Assembly (NCBI RefSeq): GCF_014645555.1
Contig: NZ_BMLY01000003.1
Location: 428,598 to 492,597, forward strand
Direction of reading: 5' to 3'
From: Silvimonas amylolytica
GTDB lineage: Bacteria > Pseudomonadota > Gammaproteobacteria > Burkholderiales > Chitinibacteraceae
Length of the DNA: 64,000 bases
Below the pieces are notes generated by a model, which saw nothing but the letters and a program-made list of their open reading frames with translations, did not search any database and was not told the origin of the DNA. A program made the translations under genes and the position numbers. Shown here one piece after another: positions 17,968 to 28,588 of this stretch (position 1 is the first letter of the stretch; each line of letters begins with the position of its first letter).

Positions 17968-20900
17968 TGAGCTTTTCTGCAACTTTCATCAAGCGGCCCG
18001 TCGCGACCACTCTGTTGACGTTTGGCATTGCGCTGGCGGGTATCGTCTCGTTCATGTTGTTGCCGGTATCGCCGCTGCCGCAGGTGGATTACCCGACGAT
18101 CTCTGTCTCAGCCAGCTTGCCGGGTGCCTCACCCGATACCATGGCCGCCACGGTGGCCACACCGCTGGAACGCGCGCTGGGTCGCATTGCCGGCGTGACG
18201 GAAATGACGTCATCCAGTTCGCTGGGTTCCTCGCGCATTACTTTGCAGTTTGATCTGGACCGCGATATCAACGGCGCTGCGCGGGATGTGCAAGCGGCCA
18301 TCAATGCCGCGCGCAGCCTGTTGCCCACGGGCATGCCCAGTAATCCGACCTATCGCAAGGTCAATCCGGCCGATGCGCCGATCATGATCCTGGCGCTGAC
18401 GTCCAAAACCATGAGTCAGGGGCAGATGTATGACGCGGCCTCGACCATTCTGGCGCAGAAGCTCTCGCAAATTGACGGGGTAGGGCAGGTGGATGTCGGG
18501 GGCAGTTCTTTGCCGGCCGTGCGCGTAGAACTCAATCCGACCCAACTGAACCAGTATGGGGTGTCGCTGGAAACCGTCCGGACCACGCTGGCGGCAGCCA
18601 ACGCCAACCGGCCCAAGGGTTTTGCCGAGGACGGTGATCGTCACTGGCAGATCTACGCCAGTGATCAAGCCAAAACCGCCAAAGAATATTTGCCGCTGAT
18701 CATCAGCTACAAAAATGGCAATGCGGTACGGTTGTCTGATGTGGCTGAGGTCAAAGACTCGGTCCAGGATGTACGCAATGCCGGTTCGGCGAATGGCAAA
18801 CCGTCGGTGCTGTTGATTCTGCGGCGGCAGCCAGGCGCCAACATCATCGAGACAGTGGATCGGGTTTACAAGGAGCTGCCACGACTGGAAGCGCAGATCC
18901 CCGCTGCGATTCAGGTCGATGTCGCACTGGACCGTACGCCAACGATCCGCGCGTCACTCAATGAGGTTGAACGCACGCTGGTGATCTCGGTCATCCTGGT
19001 GATCCTGGTGGTGTTCCTGTTTCTGCGTAATGGCCGGGCGACGCTGATCCCGGCGGTTGCGGTGCCGGTGTCGCTGATTGCGACCTTTGCCGCCATGTAT
19101 CTGTGCGGTTTCAGCCTGAACAACCTCTCTTTGATGGCGTTGACGATTGCCACAGGCTTTGTGGTTGATGACGCGATCGTGGTGCTGGAGAACGTCTCAA
19201 GGCATATCGAAGAAGGTATGAAGCCGTTCCAGGCAGCCATGGCGGGCGCCAGCGAGGTGGGCTTTACCGTCATCAGTATGAGTATTTCGCTGGTTGCTGT
19301 GTTTATCCCGATCCTGATGATGGGCGGGATTATCGGCCGCTTGTTCCGCGAGTTTGCGGTGACACTATCGGTGGCGATTCTGGTGTCGCTGATTGTCTCG
19401 CTGACCACGACACCGATGATGTGCTCGCGCCTGTTGCGGCCTGAGCGCAAAACACATGGCCGTTTGTATCGCTGGAGTGAAGCCGTGTTCAACGGCATGC
19501 AAAAGGGCTACAGCCGTTCATTGGCGTGGGTGCTGCGTCATGGCCCGCTGACCATGCTCATCCTGTTGATCACGATCATCCTGAATATTTATCTGTATAT
19601 CGTCATCCCCAAAGGCTTTTTTCCGCAGCAGGATACGGGCCGCATCATTGGTAATGTACAAGCGGATCAGAGCATTTCGTTCCAGGCCATGCGCCAGAAA
19701 GTGTCTGATTTTGTCGAGATTGTGAAGAGCGATCCGGCGGTGGACGTGGTGACCGCCTATACCGGCGGTGGCCAGCGTAATAGCGGTTTCATGTTTGTCT
19801 CACTCAAGCCGTTGAGTGAACGCAAGATATCCGCCGATGCGGTCATTGCGCGTCTGCGCGGCAAGCTGGCCAATGAGCCCGGTGCACAGCTGTTTTTGCA
19901 ATCGGTTCAGGATATCCGCGTGGGTGGGCGTAGTTCCAATGCACAGTATCAGTACACCTTGCAGGCTGATGATCTGGCCGTACTGCGTGAATGGCAGCCC
20001 AAGATCCAGGCGGCACTCGCTAACGTTGACATCCTGAAAGACGTCAACACCGATCAGCAAGACAAGGGCCTGCAGACCACGCTGTCTTTGAACCGCGACG
20101 CAATGGCACGCCTTGGTTTGACGGTGACTCAGGTCGATCAGGTGCTCAATGACGCGTTTGGCCAGCGACAGGTCTCCACCATTTACCAGCCGCTGAACCA
20201 GTATCACGTGGTGATGGAAGTCGCCCCGCAATACTGGCAAAGCCCGGAAGCGCTTAAAAACATCTACATCATTACGTCTGCCGGTGCGCAGGTGCCTCTC
20301 TCGACCATTGCCACCTATGGCCCGACGTTTACGCCATTGGCGGTCAACCATCAGGGTGAGTTTGTCGCGGCGACGATCTCGTTCAACCTGGACCCGGGCA
20401 CGTCTTTGTCTGAAGCGCAGGCGGCCATTGAAGACGCCATGAACCGACTGAGTGTCCCCACGTCGATTCACGGCAGCTTTGCCGGTAGTGCGGCGGCCTT
20501 TCAGCAATCGCAGAATTCGCAGCCCTTGCTGATTCTGGCGGCCATCATCGCGGTCTATATCGTGCTGGGTATTTTGTATGAGAGCTACGTCCACCCGATC
20601 ACGATTCTTTCCACGCTGCCTTCGGCCGGTGTGGGGGCGTTGCTGGCACTCATGCTGTTCAAGACGCAGTTCACCATCGTGGCCTTGATTGGCGTGCTTT
20701 TGTTGATTGGTATCGTCAAGAAAAACGCCATCATGATGATCGACTTTGCGCTGGAGGCAGAGCGCAAGCAGGGCATGAAATCGCGCGATGCGATCTACCA
20801 CGCCTGCTTGTTGCGCTTCCGGCCGATCATGATGACCACCATGGCGGCCATTCTCGGGGCCATCCCGCTGGCCCTGGGCCAGGGCGATGGCGCCGAACTG

Positions 20901-21080
20901 CGTCAGCCGTTAGGGATTTCAATCGTTGGTGGTCTTGTGGTCAGCCAGGTGCTGACGCTGTACACCACCCCTGTCATGTATTTGTACCTGGATCGTTTCC
21001 GCTTTTGGTGTCTGCGCCGTTTGGGCCGGACCGAAGCTCAAACGACGTTTGACGCGCAAAGTGGCGCAGGAGCCCGCTAA
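17967..21080 (+). CDS. mdtC: RND efflux pump, MdtC-like subunit
   Basis: 1037 residues, a paralogue of the preceding gene product with the same layout. It starts [22 protein letters not shown], has [21 protein letters not shown] in segment 4, and [19 protein letters not shown] in segment 10. Start ATG overlaps the mdtB stop, so the two subunits are translationally coupled, as expected for a pump built from both. The outer-membrane factor gene begins directly after its stop. Confidence 0.92.
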   Translation: MSFSATFIKRPVATTLLTFGIALAGIVSFMLLPVSPLPQVDYPTISVSASLPGASPDTMAATVATPLERALGRIAGVTEMTSSSSLGSSRITLQFDLDRDINGAARDVQAAINAARSLLPTGMPSNPTYRKVNPADAPIMILALTSKTMSQGQMYDAASTILAQKLSQIDGVGQVDVGGSSLPAVRVELNPTQLNQYGVSLETVRTTLAAANANRPKGFAEDGDRHWQIYASDQAKTAKEYLPLIISYKNGNAVRLSDVAEVKDSVQDVRNAGSANGKPSVLLILRRQPGANIIETVDRVYKELPRLEAQIPAAIQVDVALDRTPTIRASLNEVERTLVISVILVILVVFLFLRNGRATLIPAVAVPVSLIATFAAMYLCGFSLNNLSLMALTIATGFVVDDAIVVLENVSRHIEEGMKPFQAAMAGASEVGFTVISMSISLVAVFIPILMMGGIIGRLFREFAVTLSVAILVSLIVSLTTTPMMCSRLLRPERKTHGRLYRWSEAVFNGMQKGYSRSLAWVLRHGPLTMLILLITIILNIYLYIVIPKGFFPQQDTGRIIGNVQADQSISFQAMRQKVSDFVEIVKSDPAVDVVTAYTGGGQRNSGFMFVSLKPLSERKISADAVIARLRGKLANEPGAQLFLQSVQDIRVGGRSSNAQYQYTLQADDLAVLREWQPKIQAALANVDILKDVNTDQQDKGLQTTLSLNRDAMARLGLTVTQVDQVLNDAFGQRQVSTIYQPLNQYHVVMEVAPQYWQSPEALKNIYIITSAGAQVPLSTIATYGPTFTPLAVNHQGEFVAATISFNLDPGTSLSEAQAAIEDAMNRLSVPTSIHGSFAGSAAAFQQSQNSQPLLILAAIIAVYIVLGILYESYVHPITILSTLPSAGVGALLALMLFKTQFTIVALIGVLLLIGIVKKNAIMMIDFALEAERKQGMKSRDAIYHACLLRFRPIMMTTMAAILGAIPLALGQGDGAELRQPLGISIVGGLVVSQVLTLYTTPVMYLYLDRFRFWCLRRLGRTEAQTTFDAQSGAGAR

Positions 21081-22553
21081 ATGAAACGCAATCTGACACT
21101 GACCCTGATGACCTTCGCCATGGTGGCTTCGCTCTCTGGTTGCGCGGTGGGGCCTGATTATAAAGGTGCGCCGCAGATCGACGCCGGCACGGCATTCAAG
21201 GAAGCCCAAGGCTTCAAACAGGCCAACCCGCAAGACCTGGCCCCGCGCGGCAAGTGGTGGGAGGCCTACAACGACAGCACGCTCAATGGTTTGATCGATC
21301 AGGTACAAGTCACCAACCAGACGGTCAAACAGTTTGAAGCGCAATATCGCCAGGCCCGGGCCGCTGGCGAAGTTGCCCGCGCCGCGTACTGGCCCACCCT
21401 GGGGCTGGATCTCTCTGCTTCGCGCAGTCAGAGCAACACCAGCACGGTGAGCGGTACCGGCGGCTCGCAAGCCACCGTACAGCGCAGTGCTGTGAAGAAC
21501 AATTATGGTGCAATCCTTAATGCCAGCTGGGAGCCGGATATCTGGGGGAAGGTGCGTCGCCAGGTGGAAGCCCAGGATGCCAACACGCAAGCTGTCGCAG
21601 CCAATCTGGCTGCAGCGTTGTTATCGGCGCAAGCCACGTTGGCCCAGGACTACTTCCAGCTGCGCGTGATTGATGCCCAGAAGGTATTGCTGACCCAGAC
21701 TGTTGATGCTTACCAGAAATCGCTGACGCTGACGCAGAACCAGTACAAGGCCGGTATCGTGACCCGTGCGGATGTCGCCCAGGCGCAGACTCAGCTGTTG
21801 ACTGCGCAGGCATCGCTGACGGATCTGGGTGTCTCACGCGCCCAGCTTGAACATGCCATTGCCATCCTGATCGGCAAGGCACCGGCTAACTTCAGCCTGC
21901 CAGAGCAATCTGCCCTGACCGCTACATTGCCGGATGTCCCGGCCGGCGTGCCGTCTGACCTTTTGCAACGGCGCCCGGATATCGCCTCAGCAGAACGCGC
22001 TGTCGCACAGGCCAATGCCAACGTCGGTGTCGCTACTGCGGCGATGTACCCGGCGCTGACACTGTCTGGCTCGGGTGGCTATCAAGGCAATGAGTGGGGC
22101 AATCTGTTCGACCTGCCTAACCGGATCTGGTCACTGGGTGCAGGCCTGACCCAGCCGTTGTTTGAGGGCGGCCTGCTGAAGGCTGGACAGCAAGAAGCCG
22201 AAGCCCAGTACGATGCCACTGTTGCCGAATACCGCCAGACTGTTCTGGGTGGTTTGCAAGAGGTGGAAGACAACCTGGCTGCCCTGCGCATTTTGCAAGA
22301 TGAGGCCCAGACCCAGGATCTGGCCGTGAAGGCCGCGCAGGACTCCGCCAATCTGGCGCTCAACCAGTACAAAGCCGGCACCGCAACCTATGTCAATGTT
22401 GCGACGACGCAAGCCTCTTTACTGAGTGCCGAACGCAGCGCGCTGGATGTCCAGCAACGCCGCTTTACGGCCAACGTGCTGTTGATCAAGGCACTGGGCG
22501 GTGGCTGGACGACCGCGCAGATGACGCAAAACCAGACCGCATCGGCCAAGTAA
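21081..22553 (+). CDS. Efflux outer-membrane lipoprotein (NodT/OprM family)
   Basis: 490 residues. The lipobox ASLSGC places the lipidated Cys at residue 21, followed by AVGPDYK, the usual NodT-family start. Two repeated TolC-type halves follow with long helices; QLLQRRPDIA-like LLQRRPDIASAERAVAQANANVG is the conserved midpoint. It should form the outer-membrane channel of the MdtABC-like pump. The ATG follows the mdtC stop directly. The transcript ends at the strong hairpin right after the gene. Confidence 0.92.
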   Translation: MKRNLTLTLMTFAMVASLSGCAVGPDYKGAPQIDAGTAFKEAQGFKQANPQDLAPRGKWWEAYNDSTLNGLIDQVQVTNQTVKQFEAQYRQARAAGEVARAAYWPTLGLDLSASRSQSNTSTVSGTGGSQATVQRSAVKNNYGAILNASWEPDIWGKVRRQVEAQDANTQAVAANLAAALLSAQATLAQDYFQLRVIDAQKVLLTQTVDAYQKSLTLTQNQYKAGIVTRADVAQAQTQLLTAQASLTDLGVSRAQLEHAIAILIGKAPANFSLPEQSALTATLPDVPAGVPSDLLQRRPDIASAERAVAQANANVGVATAAMYPALTLSGSGGYQGNEWGNLFDLPNRIWSLGAGLTQPLFEGGLLKAGQQEAEAQYDATVAEYRQTVLGGLQEVEDNLAALRILQDEAQTQDLAVKAAQDSANLALNQYKAGTATYVNVATTQASLLSAERSALDVQQRRFTANVLLIKALGGGWTTAQMTQNQTASAK

Positions 22554-22570
22554 CGACTTGTGGTGGTCGA

Positions 22571-22606
22571 AACAAAAAAGCCCCGGTGCCGGGGCTTTTT
22601 TGTTTT
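22571..22606. terminator. Intrinsic terminator of the RND operon (bidirectional)
   Basis: AAAAAAGCCCCGG and CCGGGGCTTTTTT form a perfect stem of more than 10 bp with a tiny loop, with a run of T on one side and A on the other. It can terminate both the RND operon and the convergent EamA transporter gene. Confidence 0.9.
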
Positions 22607-22619
22607 GGGTGTGACGCAT

Positions 22620-23471
22620 TCAGCCGCTGCGACCGGCTCGCGAAAACCACACCGCCCCCAGCATGACCACGCCGCCCGCCACCAATCGCAACACATCCGC
22701 ATGCTGGTTAAAGAACGCCAGGTTAATCAGTAGCCCGATCGGGATATGCATGTTGTTCATCGCGCCCAGCGTACCGGCATCGACCATGCATGCGCCTTTG
22801 TTCCACCAATAAAAACCGAGGGCAGAGGAAGCAAGGCCCAAAAAGGCGAGCACTGCAAACTGTTCAGGGAGTGTCGGTAGCTTGGCCGGGTTGCCGAAGA
22901 TGAGGAACGAGGGCAGGGCGACGATCAACGCACCGGCAAAGAAATAACCAAATGAGCGATACTCCGGCAGGTTCACCGGGTAACGTCGTACCAATTGCCG
23001 GTAGCCCACCTGGCCTGCTGCAAAAGTCAGGTTGGCCAGTTGCAGCAGCAAAAAGCCGGTGAGCGCGTTGGCATCGATGTGATCGTAACGGATGATCAAT
23101 GAGCCCAGCACCGCCAGCAGCGTTGCGCCAAACGCGCGCCGGTTAAAGCGCCGCTGGTAAAGGTCATCCAGCAGGGTGATGTAGATCGGCGTGAAGATGG
23201 TGAACAGCAGAACTTCTGCCACGCTGACAAAGTGAAAAGAACGGTACAGCAGCAAATAGGTCACGCCAAATTGCAAGGCGCCGGCGGCCATGGTGCCCAG
23301 TTTGCGCATGGCCGGGATAGCACGCCAGGCCGTGAAAGGCAGGAACACAAGGCCGGCGATTGCGACGCGGGTGAGGACCGCAAAATCGCTGTCAACGTGG
23401 CCGGCCAGAAAAATACCGATCAGGTTGAAAGACAAGGCCCAGACGACGTTGATAACAAGCAGATAGAGCAT
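22620..23471 (-). CDS. DMT-superfamily (EamA) transporter
   Basis: 283 residues with about ten hydrophobic segments arranged as two EamA repeats. The protein starts MLYLLVINVVWALSFNLIG and has ALGFYWWNKGACMVDAGTLGAMNN in the second half, matching carboxylate/amino-acid/amine exporters of the DMT superfamily. Substrate cannot be read from sequence. It is transcribed toward the RND operon and divergent from an MFS exporter gene 182 bp upstream. Confidence 0.85.
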   Translation of the reverse strand: MLYLLVINVVWALSFNLIGIFLAGHVDSDFAVLTRVAIAGLVFLPFTAWRAIPAMRKLGTMAAGALQFGVTYLLLYRSFHFVSVAEVLLFTIFTPIYITLLDDLYQRRFNRRAFGATLLAVLGSLIIRYDHIDANALTGFLLLQLANLTFAAGQVGYRQLVRRYPVNLPEYRSFGYFFAGALIVALPSFLIFGNPAKLPTLPEQFAVLAFLGLASSALGFYWWNKGACMVDAGTLGAMNNMHIPIGLLINLAFFNQHADVLRLVAGGVVMLGAVWFSRAGRSG

Positions 23472-23523
23472 AGGCGAGTAAGTTTGTACAGTTTGTAAAT
23501 AAGAAAACGGTCATTTTCGGGCA

Positions 23524-23562
23524 TGAATGATACAGCTCGGTCGGGTTTGGGCCTATCATTCA
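23524..23562. promoter_or_regulatory. Inverted repeat between divergent transporter genes
   Basis: TGAATGATA at 23524-23532 and TATCATTCA at 23554-23562 form a perfect 9-bp inverted repeat with a 21-base spacer. A separate 8-bp palindrome GACCGGTC sits at 23596-23603, closer to the MFS gene. Either could be an operator for a regulator encoded elsewhere, or the first could form a leader hairpin. Confidence 0.35.
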
Positions 23563-23653
23563 GTTTGTGCACATTTTGCTGCTCCGCATCAAACCGACCG
23601 GTCCAGTTTTGTGCCACCGCAATAACAATGTTTGACCGGACCGGCCGCAACTC

Positions 23654-24871
23654 ATGTCTTCAGAATCCAGCAATTCCTCTGTTACCCCTGAAAATCAGGA
23701 CGAAAACGTCACGCTGCGCGTGGTCAGTATCGTCCTGTTTACGTTTCTGGCGTATCTGACCATTGGTATCCCACTGGCAGTGCTGCCGTCTTACGTGCAC
23801 AACGATCTGGGCTACGGCTCTGTGTTGGCCGGTCTGGCCATCAGCGCGCAGTACCTGGCGACGCTGGCCAGTCGGCCACATGCCGGGCGCATGTCTGACA
23901 CCATCGGTGCCAAGCGTACTGTGTTGTATGGTCTGGCCGCTGCCGGTGTGAGCGGCATATTCATGCTGGCGGCTGCATTTACAACGCACACGCCATGGCT
24001 GAGCCTGACACTGCTGCTGGTGGGCCGGCTGGTGCTGGGTTGTGCAGAAAGCTGCTGCGGCACTGGCGCGATTACCTGGGGCATCGGTACCGTTGGTGCG
24101 CAACACACCGCCAAGGTGATTTCCTGGAACGGTGTTGCCACTTATGGCGCGCTGGCTGTGGGTGCTCCGGTCGGCGTTTTGCTGACGCAGCATCTGGGGT
24201 TTGCGTCGATTGGCATTGTGGTGATGCTGTTGGGCGTGGTGGGTGTGGTGCTGGCATTGCCACGCAAGGCCTCTCCGATTGTCCATGGCGAGCGTTTGCC
24301 ATTCCGCAGCGTGCTGGGCAAGGTGTTTGCCTATGGCACAGGTCTGGCGCTGGGTTCTGCTGGTTTCGGTACGATCGCCACGTTTGTCACGCTGTTCTAC
24401 GCCAGTCGACATTGGCCCAACGCGGCGTTCACGCTGTCGATGTTTGGTATTTGCTTTGTCGGCACACGGTTGGTCTTTGCCCGCAGCATCAATAGCTACG
24501 GTGGCTTCAAGGTAGCGATCGTTTCATTTGTGGTGGAGTGCATTGGCCTCACGCTGTTGTGGAACGCAGTAACCCCGACGATGGCACTCGTCGGCGCAGC
24601 CCTGACGGGGATTGGTTTCTCGCTGGTGTTCCCGGCTCTGGGTGTTGAGGCCGTCTCGCTGGTCCCGGCGGCTAGCCGCGGTGCAGCACTGGGTGCCTAT
24701 TCGGTGTTTCTTGATGTGGCACTGGGGCTGATTGGTCCGGTAGCCGGGTTGATTATCAGCGGCTACGGTTATCCGGCTATTTTCTGCATTGCGGCCTTGG
24801 CGGCAGCGGCGGGGGTAGTGCTCACTGTTGTGCTGCATCAGCGCAATCCGCGCACGCCAGCCATGGCCTGA
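23654..24871 (+). CDS. MFS transporter, YhhS/YfcJ-like
   Basis: 405 residues and twelve predicted membrane segments. The region after segment 2 reads [27 protein letters not shown], characteristic of the UPF0226 (YhhS/YfcJ) branch of the major facilitator superfamily, close to arabinose-efflux-like permeases. Members are drug or metabolite exporters with poorly known substrates. It ends just before a hairpin terminator and is divergent from the EamA transporter. Confidence 0.85.
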   Translation: MSSESSNSSVTPENQDENVTLRVVSIVLFTFLAYLTIGIPLAVLPSYVHNDLGYGSVLAGLAISAQYLATLASRPHAGRMSDTIGAKRTVLYGLAAAGVSGIFMLAAAFTTHTPWLSLTLLLVGRLVLGCAESCCGTGAITWGIGTVGAQHTAKVISWNGVATYGALAVGAPVGVLLTQHLGFASIGIVVMLLGVVGVVLALPRKASPIVHGERLPFRSVLGKVFAYGTGLALGSAGFGTIATFVTLFYASRHWPNAAFTLSMFGICFVGTRLVFARSINSYGGFKVAIVSFVVECIGLTLLWNAVTPTMALVGAALTGIGFSLVFPALGVEAVSLVPAASRGAALGAYSVFLDVALGLIGPVAGLIISGYGYPAIFCIAALAAAAGVVLTVVLHQRNPRTPAMA

Positions 24872-24901
24872 ATCTGCTTCCTGCTTTCAGCGCATGACAT
24901 A

Positions 24902-24925
24902 CAAAGCCCGGTCCGCCGGGCTTTG
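24902..24925 (+). terminator. Intrinsic terminator after the MFS gene
   Basis: CAAAGCCCGG and CCGGGCTTTG form a perfect 10-bp stem with a TCCG loop, followed by a short T-containing tail. It lies 30 bp after the MFS stop. Confidence 0.75.
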
Positions 24926-25194
24926 TTGCGTCTGCGCGACGCTAAAACAAGCACAGAAGTAGCCAGCGTTGCGCGTGAACCGGCTAGTTTCGCGGCTTTG
25001 CGCCATTGGCTGACCGGCGGCATCCTTTCACCAACAGTCTGCCTAACACAAAGACTTACAACCGTCTAACGTTAGGGGTGAGCAATTAACAAGGCGCTGG
25101 GGCCTGCTACGCAAGCCGCTCAGCGTGCACAAATACAAGATCGATAAAAAAACGGCACCGCCGCCAATGTGGCGCAACGGGTCGGGAGAAGGTT
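24926..25194. other. Gene-free stretch before an exported beta-barrel-like protein
   Basis: No gene is evident. It contains the 10-bp perfect palindrome CTAACGTTAG at 25066-25075 and an A/T-richer patch (25140-25152) shortly before a good Shine-Dalgarno, GGAGAAGG. I see no consensus promoter. Confidence 0.4.
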
Positions 25195-25971
25195 ATGCAC
25201 ACGGGCTGGAGCAAGCTTGGAGCGGGATGTGCGCTGGCTGCCTGTCTTGCCAGCATGGCTTGGGCAGATGAGGACTTCGTTCCGGTGCAATCAGGCACAA
25301 CGGAGAATACCCTCGTGCCGTCTCGCCTGGGTATCAATACCGCTGGCAATGCGTGGGATATGAAAGGGGCCAGTTTGGGTCCGTCGGCTTACTCCGTCAG
25401 CAACCAGTGGTCCGTTGTCTCGCAACCGTTGTTAAGCGGTGCACACTCTGATTTGTTACCCGGTTCCAATCCCTACGGCAGCGGCCAGGATGTACAGAAT
25501 CTGCTGCTGTTACCCGCCAAAATCAATGACGGTGCCTGGGTTCTTGGCGGTGGCACGGCGTTCCTGGGCGAAAGCACACTCAATTCCCCTAATGGCGTGC
25601 CACGCTGGGGTGCTGGCCCATCCGGCGTGATGATGATGCAGAACGAGCAATGGAGCTGGGGTGTAGAGGCCAATCATATCTGGTCGTACACCGTGCCCGC
25701 ACTGCATGGCAATGCCAGTACCTCTGCCGTGCAGCCCTTTGTCTCATTCAGCCAGCGCTCTGGTTATATCTGGTCACTGGGTTCTGAAACCACGTATGAC
25801 TGGCTGGGCAAGGTCTGGACCGTGCCTGTCAGTGCAGGGTTATCACACATGTTCTCGGTGGGCAGCGAAAAAGCCATGCTGGGTGTGGAAGGCAAATACT
25901 GGATTAGCCGCCCTGACAGTGCGCCTGGCTGGGGTGTACGGCTGACCGCTTCAATGTTGTTCCCTGACTGA
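25195..25971 (+). CDS. Exported protein, probably outer-membrane beta-barrel (transporter-like)
   Basis: 258 residues. A signal peptide ends near ASMAWADED, and a good Shine-Dalgarno GGAGAAGG precedes the ATG at 25195. The mature part is rich in Trp, Gly and Ser with alternating strands such as WSWGVEANHIWSY and GYIWSLGSETTYDW, a pattern of small outer-membrane barrels of the phenol-degradation MetA-like class. The protein ends in Phe-Pro-Asp rather than a terminal Phe, which weakens that call slightly. Function unknown; monocistronic. Confidence 0.65.
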   Translation: MHTGWSKLGAGCALAACLASMAWADEDFVPVQSGTTENTLVPSRLGINTAGNAWDMKGASLGPSAYSVSNQWSVVSQPLLSGAHSDLLPGSNPYGSGQDVQNLLLLPAKINDGAWVLGGGTAFLGESTLNSPNGVPRWGAGPSGVMMMQNEQWSWGVEANHIWSYTVPALHGNASTSAVQPFVSFSQRSGYIWSLGSETTYDWLGKVWTVPVSAGLSHMFSVGSEKAMLGVEGKYWISRPDSAPGWGVRLTASMLFPD

Positions 25972-26082
25972 TCCATCCTGTTGTCCGTCTACGCCCTTGC
26001 CTGACAGGCAATCGGGGCGGGGCGGGCTATCCTGTGACTATCTGCCGTGATTCATCACACCAGAACATAACGGGAGTCTCCA

Positions 26083-27501
26083 ATGCAAAAAAAACAAGCC
26101 ACCCTGGAAGAGCGTATTGATCGCGGCCTGCAGGCGCGCAAGGCCGTCAAACGCGGGGCCCATGATCACACGGGCAAATGTGATCGAGATCCGATCCTCT
26201 TGTTGCAGGCCAATAGCGAAGGCCGTGTGGCACGGCTGATTCCACTGCGATACGCCCGCATGCTGACCTCGCCATTTGCGTTTTTCCGCGGCAGCGCCAT
26301 TTTGCAGGCACATGATCTTTCTGGTACGCCGGATTCAGGTATTTATTTCCAGATTTGCGGTGACAGTCATCTGTCCAATTTTGGCGGTTTTGCCACGCCA
26401 GAACGCAATCTGATTTTTGATGTGAATGACTTTGATGAAACCCACCCAGGCCCGTGGGAATGGGATCTCAAACGGCTGTGCGCCAGCTTTGGCGTGGCAG
26501 GTCGGCATCTGGGGCATGGTGACCCGGCCGCAGAAGAAATGGCCTATACGGCGGCGCGCACCTATCAGCAGTACATGACTGAATATTCGCAAATGGGTGA
26601 ACTGGAAGTCTGGTACGAACAGATTACGTTTGAGCGTTTGCTGGAGCAGTCCCGTACTTCCGAAGGCCGTAAACTCGTCAAGGATGGTATCGCCAAGGCT
26701 GACCGTCGCAGCAGCGAGGAGCTTCTGCCCAAGCTGGGCGTGCTGGAAAACGGACAGTGGAAAATCCGCGATGCGCCTCCTGCAGTGTTCCATATTCACA
26801 GTAACACCACGCTGTTTGACGAAGTTGACGATTGGGTCCAGCTGGGCGGCCCGGAAGCGCTGATCAAGAAACTGAACAAGGAGTATGTCAGCACGATTGC
26901 ACCGAGCCACCGTCAACTGCTGGAACGGTTTTCTCTCCACGATATGGCGTTCAAAGTGGTTGGCGTGGGCAGTGTGGGGACGCGATGCCTTGTCGCCTTG
27001 CTGATGGATGACCAGGGCAAGCCGCTCTTCATGCAGATCAAGGAAGCCCGGGATTCCGTCCTGGCTCCCTACGTGAAATGCAAGTCGCCCTTGCAACATC
27101 AAGGGCGGCGAGTGGTCGATGGCCAACGGATGATGCAGGCTTCCAGCGATATTTTCCTGGGCTGGTCGACAGGCCCATCCGGCCGGCATTTTTATTTTCG
27201 CCAGTTGCGTGATCAGAAAGTCTCGGCGCAGGTCGACCTCTACGATACGGAGCGGCTCAAAGGGTACGCACGTGCCTGCGGCTGGGCGCTGGCGCGCGCG
27301 CATGCCCGGGCCGGCGGTATGGCGGCGGAGGTCAGCGGTTACATGGGTAAAAGTGACAGCATGCCCACTGCATTGGCCAAATACGCCATGGCGTATGCTG
27401 ACCAGGTCGACATTGACTATGAAGTGTTCTCGAAAGCGTGCCGATCCGGTCGGTTGCAGGCCAGAACCGAGGCCGACTACGCGGCAGATTTCTCGGTTTG
27501 A
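26083..27501 (+). CDS. DUF2252 family protein (kinase-like fold)
   Basis: 472 residues of DUF2252. Landmarks are RYARMLTSPFAFFRGSA, the CGDSHLSNFGGF motif at about residues 93-104 and FDVNDFDETHPGPWEWDLKRL at about 112-132. The GDxHxxN and DFD elements resemble the catalytic loop and metal-binding Asp of aminoglycoside-phosphotransferase-like kinases, so a small-molecule kinase role is plausible but unproven. It appears to be a single-gene unit. Confidence 0.88.
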   Translation: MQKKQATLEERIDRGLQARKAVKRGAHDHTGKCDRDPILLLQANSEGRVARLIPLRYARMLTSPFAFFRGSAILQAHDLSGTPDSGIYFQICGDSHLSNFGGFATPERNLIFDVNDFDETHPGPWEWDLKRLCASFGVAGRHLGHGDPAAEEMAYTAARTYQQYMTEYSQMGELEVWYEQITFERLLEQSRTSEGRKLVKDGIAKADRRSSEELLPKLGVLENGQWKIRDAPPAVFHIHSNTTLFDEVDDWVQLGGPEALIKKLNKEYVSTIAPSHRQLLERFSLHDMAFKVVGVGSVGTRCLVALLMDDQGKPLFMQIKEARDSVLAPYVKCKSPLQHQGRRVVDGQRMMQASSDIFLGWSTGPSGRHFYFRQLRDQKVSAQVDLYDTERLKGYARACGWALARAHARAGGMAAEVSGYMGKSDSMPTALAKYAMAYADQVDIDYEVFSKACRSGRLQARTEADYAADFSV

Positions 27502-27588
27502 TTTCCGGTAGAGCGCGTTTGCCAGCAAGGACGCAGCCTGCGCTCTAAGATGAATAGCCGGAATCCTAAAACACAAAGGAAGAACAGG

Positions 27589-27999
27589 ATGCAAACCCGT
27601 TATGCCATTACCGCTGCGTTGATCTGTGCCACCTTCCTGGGCCAGGTCTATGCGGCTGGCCTTGGTTTTATGAGCAATACGCCGCTCAGTCGTCTCAAGC
27701 CTGATGAAATTGCCAGTCTGGATAAAAACATCGAAGACGCGCTGGAAAACAGCAAGATTGGCCAGAGTGAGGTCTGGAGTAATGCAGATACGCAAAGCTC
27801 GAACGTCACCAGTGTCAAAATCACGCCGACGCGAGAATTCGAGCGCAATGGCTTGAACTGCCGCCAGGTCAGTCTCAAGTTCTCCAACAAGGTACAAAAC
27901 GACGTCATGAACCCGTCCTATTGCAAGGGAAGCGATGGCAAGTGGGATCTGGCCACACCCACCAGCGCACGTGCGCCGCGTGCGTCTGCCGCCCAGTAA
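27589..27999 (+). CDS. Small exported protein with 17-kDa-surface-antigen-like C-terminus
   Basis: 136 residues. I use ATG 27589 because AAAGGA lies 9 bases upstream and a clean signal peptide follows (ITAALICATFLGQVYA). The second half, TPTREFERNGLNCRQVSL and SYCKGSDGKWDLA, follows the pattern of the Rickettsia 17-kDa antigen-like domain, with two Cys that may form a disulfide. There is no lipobox. The gene ends at a strong terminator. A proline/alanine/serine-rich tail closes it. Role in the envelope is unknown. Confidence 0.7.
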   Translation: MQTRYAITAALICATFLGQVYAAGLGFMSNTPLSRLKPDEIASLDKNIEDALENSKIGQSEVWSNADTQSSNVTSVKITPTREFERNGLNCRQVSLKFSNKVQNDVMNPSYCKGSDGKWDLATPTSARAPRASAAQ

Positions 28000-28018
28000 G
28001 TAACGGGTATCAACACCT

Positions 28019-28049
28019 AAAAAAAGCACGCGTGACGCGTGCTTTTTTT
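28019..28049 (+). terminator. Intrinsic terminator after the small exported protein
   Basis: AAAAAAGCACGCG and CGCGTGCTTTTTT form a long perfect stem with a TGA loop and continue into seven T residues. The A-run on the left makes it potentially bidirectional. Confidence 0.9.
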
Positions 28050-28224
28050 ATTGGGATTTGCATCACACAGACAAATGACGAACTCATGCTAACGTCATTG
28101 TGCGGTGCGATTGAAGCGGCCTCTGTTGACGTGCGTACTGTTACATAATGACCAGCACATTTTTTATTTCTTGTTTAATATGTAAGCTGTAATTCATTGT
28201 GAAATAAACTTTGCCGGAGCGTTC

Positions 28225-28530
28225 ATGTTTGTCCAGTTGGTTCAATCTCGCCTCAAAGATCCCAATGCGCACGATGTTTTTCTTGCCCTGACGCAGGACA
28301 TGCTGGCCTGGTTGCGCGTCCAGGCTGGGTTTGTTGCCTATGAGCTATATGAAGGGGACGGTTATTTCTTTGATCGTCTGGTCTGGGAAGACGAGTCTTG
28401 CTGCCGTGCTGCGGCAGACCGCTTCATGGAAACCGGCACGGCCTTCAGCATGCTGGCGCTGGTCCAGCCGGAAATTCACACCTTGTTTGGTGAAGAAATC
28501 GTGGTTGCTGCAGCGCAACCTGTTGCCTAG
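28225..28530 (+). CDS. Small ABM-like (dimeric alpha/beta barrel) protein
   Basis: 101 residues. The pattern FVQLVQSRLKDP, a helix with LAWLRVQAGFVAYELYEGDG, and WEDESCCRAAADRFMETG is that of the ferredoxin-like ABM/EthD fold used by monooxygenase-like and sensor proteins. No catalytic residues can be named with confidence. The upstream region (28100-28224) is AT-rich and probably holds its promoter; a 7-bp inverted repeat (AATGACG/CGTCATT, 28074-28099) lies there. It precedes the HAD gene by 58 bp. Confidence 0.6.
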   Translation: MFVQLVQSRLKDPNAHDVFLALTQDMLAWLRVQAGFVAYELYEGDGYFFDRLVWEDESCCRAAADRFMETGTAFSMLALVQPEIHTLFGEEIVVAAAQPVA

Positions 28531-28588
28531 TCATTACCCATGGCCCCTGGTATGCTGAGCGACTGTTTCAAGCCATGGGTCATTCGGG

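Noticed and set aside
25063-25080. GTCTAAC followed by GTTAGG, resembling integron attC core sequences
   Set aside because: There is no matching GTTRRRY partner 60-100 bp away and no integrase; the match is only a 10-bp palindrome.
26335-28029. A long minus-strand open frame (about 560 codons) over the DUF2252 and small-exported-protein genes
   Set aside because: It is a by-product of GC-rich codon bias opposite two genes with clear family motifs and no ribosome site of its own.
28126-28149. TTGACG then CATAAT upstream of the ABM-like gene
   Set aside because: Only 12 bp apart; not a usable promoter spacing.
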